Source: Lumbricus rubellus (taxonomy: Eukaryota; Annelida; Clitellata; Crassiclitellata; Lumbricidae). From it: 64,000 nt of DNA. Below are positions 1-11,700 of the stretch, one piece after another. Below the pieces are notes generated by a model. It was not told where the DNA came from. It made no database searches and saw nothing but the letters and a program-made list of their open reading frames with translations. Each line of letters begins with the position of its first letter. Position 1 is the stretch's first letter. The translations under genes were made by a program, and so were the position numbers. The DNA is taken from NCBI GenBank assembly GCA_945859605.1, contig OX243818.1, positions 33,400,507 to 33,464,506 on the forward strand, given 5' to 3'.

Positions 1-295
1 ACGTCACTTTCGGACAACCGGTCTGAAGGGTTTTGGAACAGGGAATCAGCATGACGTGCGCCAGAACCTCCAGTCTCTTCACTACTAAGCGCATGCGTAT
101 AAATATACGGGATAATACTGAATAATTAAAGTAAAAAATTATGAATGGGCTCAGCTGCATTTACGCCTTATATATATCTAGTGTTTGCACAGATGTGTTT
201 CATCGCAGCACTAAAACCTGTCTCTTTCAATCTGGGTTGGATCGGGAGAGCTCCTGGGTGGAAACCTTAAAATGGCGCAATGAATATCACCAATG

Positions 296-357
296 TTGAA
301 TGAATGAATGAACGGACGGATGGATGAATGAATAAATGAATGAGTGAATAAATGAAT
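296..357. repeat. (TGAA)n-type simple repeat
   Basis: Imperfect tandem tetranucleotide (tgaa with gaac, ggat and aata variants). Such tails often end L2/CR1-type retrotransposons, but no upstream reverse-transcriptase remnant is visible, so it is called only as a simple repeat. Confidence 0.7.
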
Positions 358-442
358 TATAATTTCGTATCAATAGCAAGTCATTTCGCATCGATAGAGG
401 CACCTAAGTTATTCTTTTCGTGTTTGTCTCACATTCATTCAG

Positions 443-594
443 TGCTGCCCGTCAGACTTTTACTTGCCTCCAAGTTCACATCGGCAAGTATAAATGTCCG
501 AGATTAAACGACAATGAAGCAAAGATGTGGAAGCAGGTCAATGCACCGATCTATGAAGATGTCTTGAAATACGTCTGTGAAACCAAACTCAAGG
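443..594 (+). CDS. Internal exon of secreted Cys-rich protein paralogue 1 (5'-partial gene)
   Basis: An open segment of 50 codons starts after a pyrimidine-rich acceptor (…cattcattcag at 442) and ends at the donor G|GTAAGT (595). It enters in phase 2 and leaves in phase 1, exactly as exon 3 of the complete paralogue at 10516-10664. Both exons share C-x9-C followed by a third Cys 25-26 residues later and a similar lysine/valine-rich helical stretch, so they are homologous. Earlier exons (signal peptide and first Cys pair) should lie left of the window. The function of the family is unknown; the paralogue is a small secreted protein. The homologue of exon 4 of the other gene was not found between 600 and 3440. 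Confidence 0.6.
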
Positions 595-1618
595 GTAAGT
601 CTGCTTCTGGTCGTGCTTTAAAGACAAAGAACCAAACATGCAATAGCTTGCATCAGTGTATATATAGGGAACCTAATTTCGCTGAATCAGTCAAGTTCAG
701 TAATTATTATTGAATGCATATAATTTTATTGCAGAGGTTAAAAGCACGCATGATCATAATACTGTGTTTAACTCGCTGCACAAAGTCATGCGGTAACAGA
801 ACGGGTAGAACCTTAAGATGTAGGCTACATTACATATGCAAGATGCACATGCACATCTGGTAAATGTAGAATTTCCAAATTGTCGCAATAGATTTCTTGA
901 TTGGCAGTATGGGCAGTCTAATTGTATTTGCCTATAAAGTAACGTTGAATGTTTATAATCGATGCGTGCTACAATGTATAGCTATAAGTTTTAAGAAGAT
1001 CTTCCTTATTTTTTGCAAAGGTGTGTTTGTCTCACAAAAAGGAATCGTGTCGGTCTATTTGCGGCATATGACCGATAGTCCGAGAACCAGACTATCGTAG
1101 AACCTGAGGAACCATATATACATCGGGTGAAAAATAACAATGGTAAAATGTGAATAAAAATGAAGTCCAGTATCGTTGTCTCTTGACCAATGTCTTCAAT
1201 AACTTTTTTGTTGTTAGAATTCACCATCCACTCGCCTTGCCTTTTGACGAGAAAAATCACCCCTGAATTCACGCATAACTGTCCAATAGTAACGTAAGTT
1301 TATAGTTTATTGTTTATACAAAACTGTGAACTCTGGACAAGCACAATATTCAAAATCATTTCTAAATTCTCAGAGTTTCATCAATCAATGTTACCATCTG
1401 TTAATGAAGCTGTCCTGCTAACCAAGTTGCCTCAAAAGTATAGGAAATGCTTGTTATTCTTTTTAAACTCTGTATTTGTGACCCTGACTATTAGCCTATA
1501 TTTCGAAATAGTTATATATATTTCCACAAAAACGAGCGAATTTCTCTCTTATGTTCACGTAAAGTCAGGAGAAATCATTATAGGTTAGATTCTACTACTA
1601 CTGCTGCTGCTGCTGCTG

Positions 1619-1702
<84 letters not shown>

Positions 1703-1743
1703 ATACTACTACCACTGCTACTACTAGGCTACTACTACTGCTG

Positions 1744-1791
<48 letters not shown>

Positions 1792-1936
1792 TACTAGTAT
1801 TATTATTATCATTATTATTATTGTCATTCATTCATTCATTCTGAGAATTTATATAGCGCCTCTTCAAGATATCTACTCAGATGCGTAATCATCGTCATCA
1901 TAGTCATCATCGTCATCATCGTCATCATCATCATCG

Positions 1937-1968
<32 letters not shown>

Positions 1969-3440
1969 GTCGTCGTCGTCGTCATCATCATCATCATCAT
2001 CATGACATCATCATCATCATCATCATGACATCATCATTATCGTCACTACTACTTGACTAGTTGTCGGGGGGTTGGCTTTTTCGGGCTTATAGTTTTTGCT
2101 TTTAATCTCAATTTCAAACTCACTATTTACTTTACTCTTGTGCAGGTTTTTTTCGAGCATGACCTGGTTTGTTGAGAACAGCCTTGAAGTATTACGGTCA
2201 GTCTACACCACAATATTATTGCTATTCTGTGACTCAAACAACAAATACTTTAATTTAGAAAATGTTCAAACAATGACATAGGCTACTATTCTTTAGATCA
2301 TATTTTCATACAATCCTTAATTAAATGCGAATAACTTCAACGCACAAAATAACTTCTCTCAGTCTTCTCCGCAAAACATTTCGTCACTTCTGGTTTAAAA
2401 TATTTGAATCTGTCCAAAGTCTTTGTAATCTCAAGCGATCTTTCATTCACATCTCTTTTAGCTTTGCATTGAAACTGTTTGGCGTTCTTGACTTATAAAA
2501 TATTGGAATTGGTGCACTTGCATGAGCAATAATATTGCTCATAATTATGCAAGTCAGTTAAGTCCCGAAGAACAGATTACACCTAACTTTATTATTAGCA
2601 ATCACGAACTATAGGTCTATACATAGTACATGTATGCATGTGCACATGATTATATAAAATTCAATATTTCTGTGATGTTGTTTTATCCTATGTAGCCTAG
2701 TAGTCTGCTCTTGTAACATTTACATCTAATTTGCATTTATAAACAAAACAAAACCACAGTAGACCTACGTCTACTCCATGCAGTGAGAATGTGTGACTGA
2801 TGTTAGCGTAGTCCGTCATCCTTAGGGTGAGCGGTTTACGTCATCACAATGCATGTTGCCTATAGCAACACTGTAAAGACTCGTTTGACTGTGTTATTTC
2901 TTACGTGTGAATTCACTCTTTCAAAATGGCGCTGACCAGAAAAACTAGTCAACGGGCAGCATTGCGAGTCGACGAACTGTTTGTTTTGATCAAACTAAAT
3001 CGCCGCCCCTATTAAGCACATAATCAGTAGAGTCTATAGACTACATGTAGGCCTGCATAATCACCATCCTGTATATGAAACTGTAGGTAGGCCAACAACG
3101 CTTTTGCGTATCGGCCTTCTTGGACACAATGTCAAGACCAGCAAAAACAGAATTTATTTCAGTTAGGGCATTCGTAATAATGCACGATTCCACTATATAT
3201 TCATACAAACAGCAATTGAATATAGTTTTGCGGTAATGGTGGTCAATTGGTGGTGGTCGTCATGATGATACTGATAACTATGACTGTGATGGTTGTCCTT
3301 TCATGATGCGCTCAGGCTCTGCGCTTCAAGCTCGCACGATGAACCCTGCCTAATAGTGGTTTTAAGCTCCAGAATTAAAATTAAAATCAATCTTTTACTG
3401 ATTATCGATATGTGAGATAATGTGACAACAACATTTGCAG
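595..3440 (+). other. Intron region of paralogue 1 with microsatellites
   Basis: Between the two supported exons of paralogue 1. It holds the trinucleotide arrays at 1592-2040 and otherwise unremarkable AT-rich sequence. A 30-codon ATG-initiated open frame at 2922-3014 and a possible exon near 1161 (a Tyr-Arg-Cys motif like that in exon 4 of the second gene) were seen but cannot be supported. Confidence 0.4.
1592..2040. repeat. Compound microsatellite (CTA)n, (ATT)n, (CAT/CGT)n
   Basis: About 200 bp of (act)n with gct and taa interruptions, then (att)n, then from about 1889 (atc)n mixed with (gtc)n. A short stretch between them (1829-1885, 'tcattcattcattc' followed by 'tatatagcgcc') is the reverse complement of the 3' terminus seen in the L2-like fragments at 33150 and 38342, so the array probably grew from or beside a retrotransposon tail. 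Confidence 0.9.
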
Positions 3441-3630
3441 GAATCCTACGTCGGTCGAATGCGTTGGTGGGGTCGTCAAAGCAGAATGTGGCGATGCAGC
3501 TTCTGAGTTCGTCAAGACTCTGATGGAGACGGTAATTAAACGACCTGCTGCTGCTGCTGCTGCTGCTGAGGACCTCGAAGAATTGGATCGACGTGTTGAG
3601 GGTGGTGAGGCTGATGAGGATGAGAAGTAG
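3441..3630 (+). CDS. Last exon of secreted Cys-rich protein paralogue 1
   Basis: After the acceptor tttgcag (3440) the phase-2 frame is open for 62 codons and ends in TAG at 3628-3630. The first third matches exon 5 of the complete paralogue at 11805-11947: V-E-C, then a Val-rich loop, then C-G-x-x-A, then an amphipathic helix. It then diverges into an Arg-Pro junction, a run of seven Ala codons (all GCT) and an acidic Glu/Asp tail before the stop, whereas the paralogue continues into another exon. The (GCT)7 run is a coding trinucleotide repeat. The pairing of this exon with the one at 443-594 is inferred from shared order, strand and phase. Confidence 0.55.
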
Positions 3631-4384
3631 AAGTGCAATCGATCCTGAAAGGAAATGCATGGTTAGCCTAGTTTCTGCAGCTGAGAGCGAGCCAACAACA
3701 TTCGATTTGTAGTAGACTGGTACAACGTTAGCCTCTGCTTGTGTTTCAGCTAAAATGATCCGTCGTGTCTCATGCAGTGTCGTTCTCCTTACTTACTTAA
3801 ATTTGGTTATAAAAGTATAACCTATAGTTAATGGTTTGTCGCTTTAGTTATATTTGCAGCTAATGTTTGTATAGTTTCAGCCATAGCTAAAATTATTGTT
3901 GCTTAGTCATAAGATCAGTCAGAACAGCTTAACTGCTTAGTGCTTAGTGACAATAATGCTAAGTGAGTATACATGTAGACTGTAATCAGCGAACATGATA
4001 AATTTGCAACACTGACGAGGTGATAAATTATATAGCTGCTATTGATATAATTGATTAAAACAGCATTGGGTCCAAGAAATCCACTCAATTTCTGTCAAAT
4101 TGTTTTTTATTAAGCTTATCAGCTATAATGGTCTTATCCTTACTTTCACTTTTGTTTTAATAGGCCTAGAAGTCATCAGGAAGAAGTTGAGAACAGCCAA
4201 GTAATTTTCAATTAAATCAGTTTGCTTTAGAATAGGGACCTATAGGCCTATAGCGTCCTTATTCATCTTTCTCTTAGTTAGATATCATTGCTAGACAGCA
4301 AGTCCGTTGACCTTAACACAGATCAACAATCAAACAAAACGTGCAAATTACTTTCACTCACACATCCAATAGTTTTTTCATTTG
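3631..4384. other. Intergenic, no recognised feature
   Basis: AT-rich sequence with no open frame, RNA gene or repeat that I can support. Confidence 0.5.
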
Positions 4385-4389
4385 GTATC

Positions 4390-6227
4390 CGGTCAAAACC
4401 GCGCACACAAAACCGCGCACACAAAACCGCGCACACAAAACCGCGATTCACAAAACCGCGCAAACTCATTACCGCGCACGATCATTACCGCGCACGGGTA
4501 TAATCGTGCAGTGATAGACATGTATATATATGACCATGAAGCATTTTTTCTCATCGACAGTTATAATTATATATTGGTGTATAGCATGTATGCATACAAA
4601 ATGGCTTCAACTCTGCCGAATAGTTTAAAATCTGCGTTCGCTTTTAGTACAGTCAATGGTTATATAAAAAAGAATATGACTGAAAATTCGTTCCGAGTCT
4701 CTACAAGATTTGCATATATATCTGGCCAACTTTCATATATATTAAGATATATATATATATGTTTATTATTCATTGTATATTATTGTTTATCAAAGTCCTA
4801 CAGCCATGCACTGATAAAAGTCCTTTGAAGAATCTGGCGAAGGTGGAATTATTACACTTGCAAAGTTAAATTGTGCGCAATGCCGCGCAGGTACTCGAGC
4901 ACTGAACGCTCCTCGTACGCAACGACGATCGATTTAATTCTGTCTGCCGTGTCCTGGTAAATCCGCCGGCCACGAGGAGGTTAATGGCCAGCAATATATT
5001 GCTCGACTTTCATCTCATTCATACTCTGCTCTTTCTGGAGGGCCTGTATAAGTTTCCAAATCGACGGATGATTGATGCCGAGAAGTTCGTTAAAACCACG
5101 GTGCCATCCCTCGATGCATGGATGGTATAGATCTGACTGAATAAAGGAGGCGTTGTCTTGAACGTACCATCGCAGTACCAGTGAGGGCATTGCGACATGA
5201 GGTCAAGATTTCGGACGGTCGAGAAAAGCAGAGTACGATTCTCACCTGGTCCACTGTCGTAAAGAAGAAAATCTTCGCCAGCTTTTGTTTTCTTGAAAAT
5301 GTCTGGCAATTCCAGGTCCCGCAGGGTCAACGGTGTTGGCAGTGGCGCAACAACCTGGCGTCGAGCTCTCCGCATCGTCTGTTTCATGCTCCGAGCTGTT
5401 GGAAGTTGGGCAGCAACTGCGGCAGTTACTGCAGCAGAACAGGTTGCTACAATCTGATGACCAGGTTCTTGTGTGGCAACTGCACGTTCTTTCATTCCCT
5501 GCATGGTTTTCCTGGCTTCGATTTTAGCTGCGTCAGGCACGTGAGTGTGAGAGTTTATTTCCAAGATGTTTTCCCCTTCTGTGTGACAGCGAGCTCTACA
5601 CTTTCGCATATCATATTCCGTGCACTTCCAGTGTGTCTTCGTGTTAACTGTTCGTTCTTTTCGAAACGTAAAACCATTTACAACAAGAAGTGATCCGCCT
5701 CTAGCACTTTTAACAAATTCTAAAGGCATTTCTACGAGTATGTCTCCTATGAAAGACTCTGTTAGAATGACAAGCACTGTTAGCTCATTTTATAATAACT
5801 ATAATAATGGTCAGCTGATTATTGTGCAGGAGCGTACAGGTTAATGTAGATAGACCAGGTTGCTGAGTGGCAGGAGAGGCATACAGAGAGAAAACCAGAG
5901 ACAACGACAGTGAGAGGAAGAGAGAGAAACAGAGCTAGCGTCTGAATTAAGGATGTACGCTCAGGGTGAGATAGGCTTTTGATAGGTGTACAGTTGAGTG
6001 GAGTTGTATGGACAATAATTATAGAGCTTCAAAACAAGGTCAAACAAGCGTGGTTAGGATCGTTGACAGAATACTTGTTTCAAAGGAATGTGAACACATG
6101 TGCAAACAACCGCGATTATACCTGTGCGCGGTAATGATCGTGCGCGGTAATGAGAGTGCGCGGTTTTGTGAATCGCGGTTTTGTGTGCGCGGTTTTGTGT
6201 GCGCGGTTTTGTGTGCGCGGTCTTGAT
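4390..6227. mobile_element. MULE-type DNA transposon with FLYWCH transposase remnant
   Basis: The two ends are inverted repeats of about 115 bp made of short 'ccgcgcacacaaaa' units, then 'ccgcgattcacaaaa', then 'attaccgcgcacgat' units. The left copy spans about 4393-4509 and the right copy about 6112-6227, with the same order of sub-repeats. Between them lies a - strand transposase fragment (4981-5777). The ends were placed by eye; flanking target duplications were looked for and not convincingly found. Internal deletions make this copy non-autonomous. Confidence 0.75.
4981..5777 (-). pseudogene. FLYWCH zinc finger / MULE transposase fragment
   Basis: A 252-residue frame (5019-5777) starts with a FLYWCH-type region at about residues 25-80 (G-F-x-F pattern, W-K-C-x-E-Y, R-C-x-A-R-C, then H-x-H near residue 76). 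It ends in a MULE-like core with W-Y-C-D-G-T-F, which contains the first catalytic Asp. An overlapping frame at 4981-5190 continues with the more C-terminal family pattern (E-G-W-H-R-x-F-N, H-P-x-I-W-K-L-I), showing a frame change or deletion between the two parts. The remaining catalytic residues and C-terminus are absent, so this is a broken transposase inside the inverted repeats of the host element. Confidence 0.7.
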
Positions 6228-7013
6228 AGCCAAGTGTAACAATCCAACGATTGTTTCCTGGCGAAGTCATGCAGATCAAATGGCGCTAAGTGAATATATC
6301 TATTGTTTTACAGTGTAGCCTACGCAGGATTTAGATGGCAGTTTGCTTGGATCGTTCCGTTGATCAGTCCATTATGCCGTAGAACTTATATTTACTGTTA
6401 AGTAGCCTATAGAAAACGATGTGGGACTAGTAGCCAGTAATAAATATAAATAGTAGGCTAATAGTAACCATGTAACCTACTACAAGTACTGTTACTTTCT
6501 GTTCTCTATGTCTTTCTCATTGGTGTGCACTGTGAAAGGAGCTTCATAAATTTTTAGATACGATCATATACTGAAGGCAATTATAAATTATGATAATTCA
6601 TAATGCCACCATCAGGACGATTCAAAAGTAGCCCAAACATCATGATAATAAAATTTTCAGTCACGAGCGCATTAAAAAGTAGCTCAACTCGCGCTTTTCG
6701 TGACGACCTGGCAAGGCTGGCAACCTAACCGTCGAAGTTTGACTAAGAACGAAGAATAAGAATCTGCGGATGAATATGCTGCTTGAATTAGCCTACACCT
6801 ATAATAGGCCTATACTGTAGCCTACTGCCAGTAAAGTCTAGTGTATAGGCTTATTCATCTGATGATACGCTTGTTAAAATTATTTTGGCTATGACCATTT
6901 TCAATATAGCCTAGTGATATATTTCAGTTATTTCTTTTAGGTAGGCCTATACATAATTAACTTAAACGCACTATTCACAAAATATTATCTGTGTGAAATA
7001 AATATGCTTGCAG
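6228..7013. other. Intergenic, no recognised feature
   Basis: AT-rich sequence with several 'taggcctat' words; no gene or mobile element recognised. Confidence 0.5.
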
Positions 7014-7306
7014 GAGTTTCTTAGTTTTGCTGATAAAATTGATAGCCGTCGCCATCAAATATCAAACGACCCCGTTGACCTTCAAGAACGTTCTCTGTAT
7101 CCTTCGCGTAAAAGAGTCAGTAAGATCTTAGGCTATGACCTAAAGTCAAAGGACGATGATTCCTTGCAGAAGAAATTCGAGCAAAACGAACCATGCTACG
7201 ATGATTGCCACGATGTGTTTACGTCAGTCTTAAACATTTCAACATTTCTTCATTTCCGATGTCACTGTTCACCTTACTCGATGCTTATAAGAGTTAGACA
7301 AAGCTA
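7014..7306 (+). CDS. Possible exon or short ORF, unrecognised
   Basis: The phase-0 frame after a good acceptor (tatgcttgcag) is open for about 97 codons to a TAA at 7304-7306. The first 70 residues are charged and helical, with the pattern P-C-Y-x-D-C near residue 62. A donor-like GTCAGT at 7223 could end a shorter exon. It is not related to the exons of the two Cys-rich genes around it and I do not recognise it. It may belong to a spliced gene whose other exons I cannot identify, or be a chance open frame. Confidence 0.25.
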
Positions 7307-7309
7307 ATT

Positions 7310-8447
7310 ATTGCTCTCTCTGGATATTCGTATGTTCTATAGCAGCGGAGTATGTTGTGTCCCTAACAGGCCCGACCCTAGGCTATGGCCAGCGATGAGC
7401 GTAGGCTATCTGCCTATCTCCAAGCAAAATTTGCGAGATTTAGGCCTACTTCGGTACTATAGCAATGCCATAGAAAATTATCATGTAGGCTTGGCCTATA
7501 TATAATTAATTATATAACGCAAAATCAAAATAAAATTTGTTAGTGAATAAAATGCAAATCAAGCTTTGATTTGGAGAAATCGTGCTAGCTGGGTCTCAAT
7601 TGTTAATGTGTTGCTTTAATTGACAATAAATCCTGGATGATTAATCGGTAGGTTACTCGCATCCGCTGACTATTTTAATCCCATTTGAATATAGGCCTAC
7701 TGTTATGAACCGGTAGCCTAATCCTTGTTTAGCCGATCGGAAGTCACGTAGGCCCAATAGACCTGTAACTCAGCAATTAGACAACAAATATGAAAACTGG
7801 CCTATAGGCCCTATGTAATTAATTAATTAAGCACAGACCGCAAAGGATCCTATAGACGCGTAGAAGAGAGAATATCCGTGTCCACATAATGACTGGTCTG
7901 CATTATACAGACATAGCAGTCGTTAAGTGGATCAACATTGCAGACTATCGTTCTGCCGTCGGTATACATGCAGCACAGAAGTTGTCAACGAAACAAGTTT
8001 GTACTCTGAGTTTAATATTCTGTTACAAAAGTCTACTCTGATATTATCAGAATGATAAAGAAATTCATTACTGTAGGTCTACTTGCTTTTATGAATTTGT
8101 AGTTAATCTGAAACATACATGTAGGCATTGGTTGAGCGAAGTAGACTCGGTTTGGGGGTTTATAGGCTATATATTTTACATCTGGAAGGGTACAAATGGA
8201 ACTCTGTACTTGCTTAGGTCAACTTAGGCTTTGAGACGATTTAATACATCTATCATAACAAATTGCTCAGCCATCCGTAGGCCTAACTCTGCAAGAATGA
8301 AAAATGGAAACTATATATCAGATTTTCTTATCCTTCAGAGTTGTTGTCCTGTTGACGACATCAATCTGCTGATTAATCTCGAACTTTATGTTCCCTTTCT
8401 AAGTTTACCTGAGATTTCTATTCAACATTGTTGAGTTAAAATCACGG
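7310..8447. other. Intergenic, no recognised feature
   Basis: Sequence upstream of the second Cys-rich gene. No clear promoter motif or mobile element could be supported. Confidence 0.5.
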
Positions 8448-8606
8448 CTGATTGATTGATTGATTAGTTGGTTGATTGGTCTATTGATTGATTGATTGAT
8501 TGATTGATCGATTGATTGATTGATCTATTGATTGATTGATCGAGTGATTGATCGATCAAGTGATTGATTGATCTATCGAGTGATTGACTGATTGATTTAA
8601 TGATTG
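8448..8606. repeat. (TTGA)n microsatellite
   Basis: About 160 bp of ttga/tcga/ctga tetranucleotides, about 150 bp upstream of the start codon at 8762. Confidence 0.9.
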
Positions 8607-8761
8607 CACAAGTGTGAAGCCACGAGTTCTTGCGATAAGCCACACAACTCACGATCAACAGAAGTATTTATTTTACGTATGATTTTCATGTTCTTTAAAA
8701 TAATTGTTGGTTATTTCTTGCATCAGTTTCCATTTCCACCTATAGGCCTACGAGCACGACG

Positions 8762-11700
8762 ATGGGCGGATCCTTTATCCGTTGTTTTCTCGTTGCCTTT
8801 GTTGTCTTTGCTTCACTTCAGATCATCCTGATCACTGGAACAAATGGTCATACAAGTCCAGGTGAGAGCGCTTTGAAATACGATCAAAATTACATAACAA
8901 TACCAGGCTATACACAATGCCGTGGATATAGCAGCATTAAAGCTGCAGTAGAGATGTAGCATCCTCCTATTTTCTCCAAAGTTCTGCTTTATATGGGGCT
9001 CATTCGGACTTTATGCGTGTCTCATAATTATGGAACAACGGGTCCTTATATAACGAGTTCCAGATAGGTTTGCTAGCAGAGCAAAAAGTTAACATGGAAG
9101 TTTTAGTGCTACTGTGACGACGAAGGTAATGAAGATGACGATGCAGGTTTATGAAGAAAAAGATGAAGATAGCAATGACGATAACGATGACGACCACGCT
9201 GATCTTCGTTAATCTTCATATTATGCTTTTCAGATGATTGCTACACTGAGCTGGTTTCGTGTATTTTTCGGACGATACAACCTTACATGGAACTGACCGA
9301 GGAGGAGGCTCTTGCGAAGACAAGGACGACTTCGATGGCGATGCACTGCACGTACGTAGCACAGATGAAAATTCGCTACACAAATGGTGTGTGCGCGTCT
9401 GTTTGAATTCCTCATTAGAACAACAGTTAGGCTACCGGTACTGTCGTTTACCGCATTTTTGATATTTAAGATCGCAACCATGGGAGCCCGCACATAAGAG
9501 CAAGAGGGGGCACTTGCCCTCCCCTGGAAAATTGACATCTATTTTTTAACTACTACTTTGGGGTTTTAGCAAATTTCGATCGCAACTAAGAATTTTTAAC
9601 GCGCGCTGCGTGCTTCCTCCGACAATTAGCAGTTTTAAAAACTTCGCTTAAGTCCTTGAAGCCTTTCACAAAGTGTGGCTATGAACACTTAGGACAGCGA
9701 AGCTTTTGAAACTGCAAGAGACTGACTTGCGAGTTGTGACCATGCATGGCGACTACGGATGTAGCCCAGAGTAGAGCAGTGTGGGCCACATCTTAAGGGG
9801 CGTGTTATGTACTTTCTCATGTAACTCTGCCACTGGCTATACGCTCTGCCAGTGCCAGTCCCAAGTCTGGATAAAGAAGAAGGGCGTCGCTAATGCTCTT
9901 TATCATCACATAGTCACGTTAAACTGAAGAACAACCCTTTCTCGTGTCATTATAATGGAGTAGGAACCGCTTCCAAGCCTCGAAGACGCGCTATGTGGAC
10001 GTCTACTCCGCCGGTTATCGCTTTTGTTACAATAATTGGTGATTGTTCTTGTTGTATTCTGTCCTGGCAAAATGGTTAACTGCACACTTTCTATAGATAA
10101 TTATTATAGCATTAGGTCCATCTGATTTTCTTAGGACCTCCGATTTCAAACTGACAGCTTTTCTGTGCCTCAATTTTAAACAAGATCTCAATAGACTCCT
10201 ACTAGTCTTGGTTTTTATTCACCATACCAAAGTCCTTAATTAAGGCGTCCCATGCATACCTTGCGCGTAGGTCAAAATTATGGCGTTCCATATAATATTA
10301 TTTTATTGAGTGCATAATTATCAGTAGATCATGATCTATCCGGACAAGGGAACGTGACCTAGCAGCCCACGGGACATGGCCTAACGGCTGCAGGGAACAT
10401 GACCCAGAAGGTGTGTGGAACGAGACCTACTATAGCCCAAAAGAACGTGGCATCATCATAGGTTAATCTACCTAAGTATATGGCTTAGTAAACTTGCAGT
10501 TCTGTTGTTCGTCAGAGACTGGAATGCGGCAATGACGTGTAAGCGTCGCCATTTGAAGAGCGATGTGTGTCAGAATGTGACGTCACTTGCAACAAAGAAG
10601 ATCATCAAGTTCATCAACGTCATTGACCTTATCGTCAACTACACGTGCAGGAAGAACTTCCACAGTAGGTGGATAAATGGATGGATGGATGCGTGGATGT
10701 TATTAGGCCCTATATTGGTGTGCGACTATTGTAGGCCTATGTTTGAAGAATGAATTTAGTGGTTGTTGGATCTGGTCATGGTCGACATGGACTGATTGGT
10801 TGATTCATTGATTGATTGATTGATTGATTGATTACTGATCTAATAACTATTATATTAACTAAATTTACTGTTTGACTGATGATACAACGAAGCCACATTC
10901 AATTCTTCATTTGTCTGTTCGTCTTTCAAGAGATCAATCGTTTCTATCGCTGCGTCTTGGATCGAACTATTCTTCACAACATCACAGACCAATGCAAGGG
11001 ATACGGATTTAATGAGACCAGCGTCTGCCAAAAGTAAGTATTCGACTATCATCAGATTTTTACCAAATTCTTTCTATATATAAAATGTAAACGTAGGCCC
11101 ACCCGCTTCTTGTATATAGAGTGCCATTTGGCCTTCAATGGTCCTATCCAATTTAAGCTAATGACTTTTTATAGCGACGTTTTCATAATGAGCAAATCAT
11201 CATCACGAAATAGGAATATAGGCTACCGGTACAATCGCTTTGAGTGAATTCGCAATAAAACAATTATGATACAGGTCAACCACTAAACAGTCTGTTCTTG
11301 TTTTTGATGTTGTGTTATAATGATTGTGTCGATGAGCTAGGTCAGCGTTCATCACGTCTTTTGGAATGTCGAAGGCATAACAGCCACATTCATTGTGTTC
11401 CTTCCCCCAACTACAAATGAGGCGCGGTGGTGTAGTTGCCTTGCAGCCGGAGGTTGCAGGTCCGAATCCACCTCAAACGGCTGTGTAGAGACCTTGAGCA
11501 AGTCCTTAACTAGCAATTGCTCATCGCTTCGGCGTGAAACTCCGATTCAGTGTCCGCGCTGAAGTCGGGTGCGCCTCCGATTAGGGAGCTTGAAGGAGCG
11601 CCATAGAAATGGAGAAATAAATAAATGAATAAATATTGTGTATTGTTCCAGTGCACCAATCAACCCCCGAACTCAGTTTATTACGTTTTAATGGTTCGTC

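Noticed and set aside
3301..3660. 119- and 78-codon - strand frames
   Set aside because: They are antisense shadows of the exon at 3441-3630; their Ser/Ala runs come from the GCT repeat.
10670..10680. Alternative exon 3 donor (GTGG) of the Cys-rich gene
   Set aside because: It would fix the phase to exon 5 directly, but the stronger donor GTAGGT at 10665 with the extra exon at 10931-11033 gives consistent phases and additional Cys.
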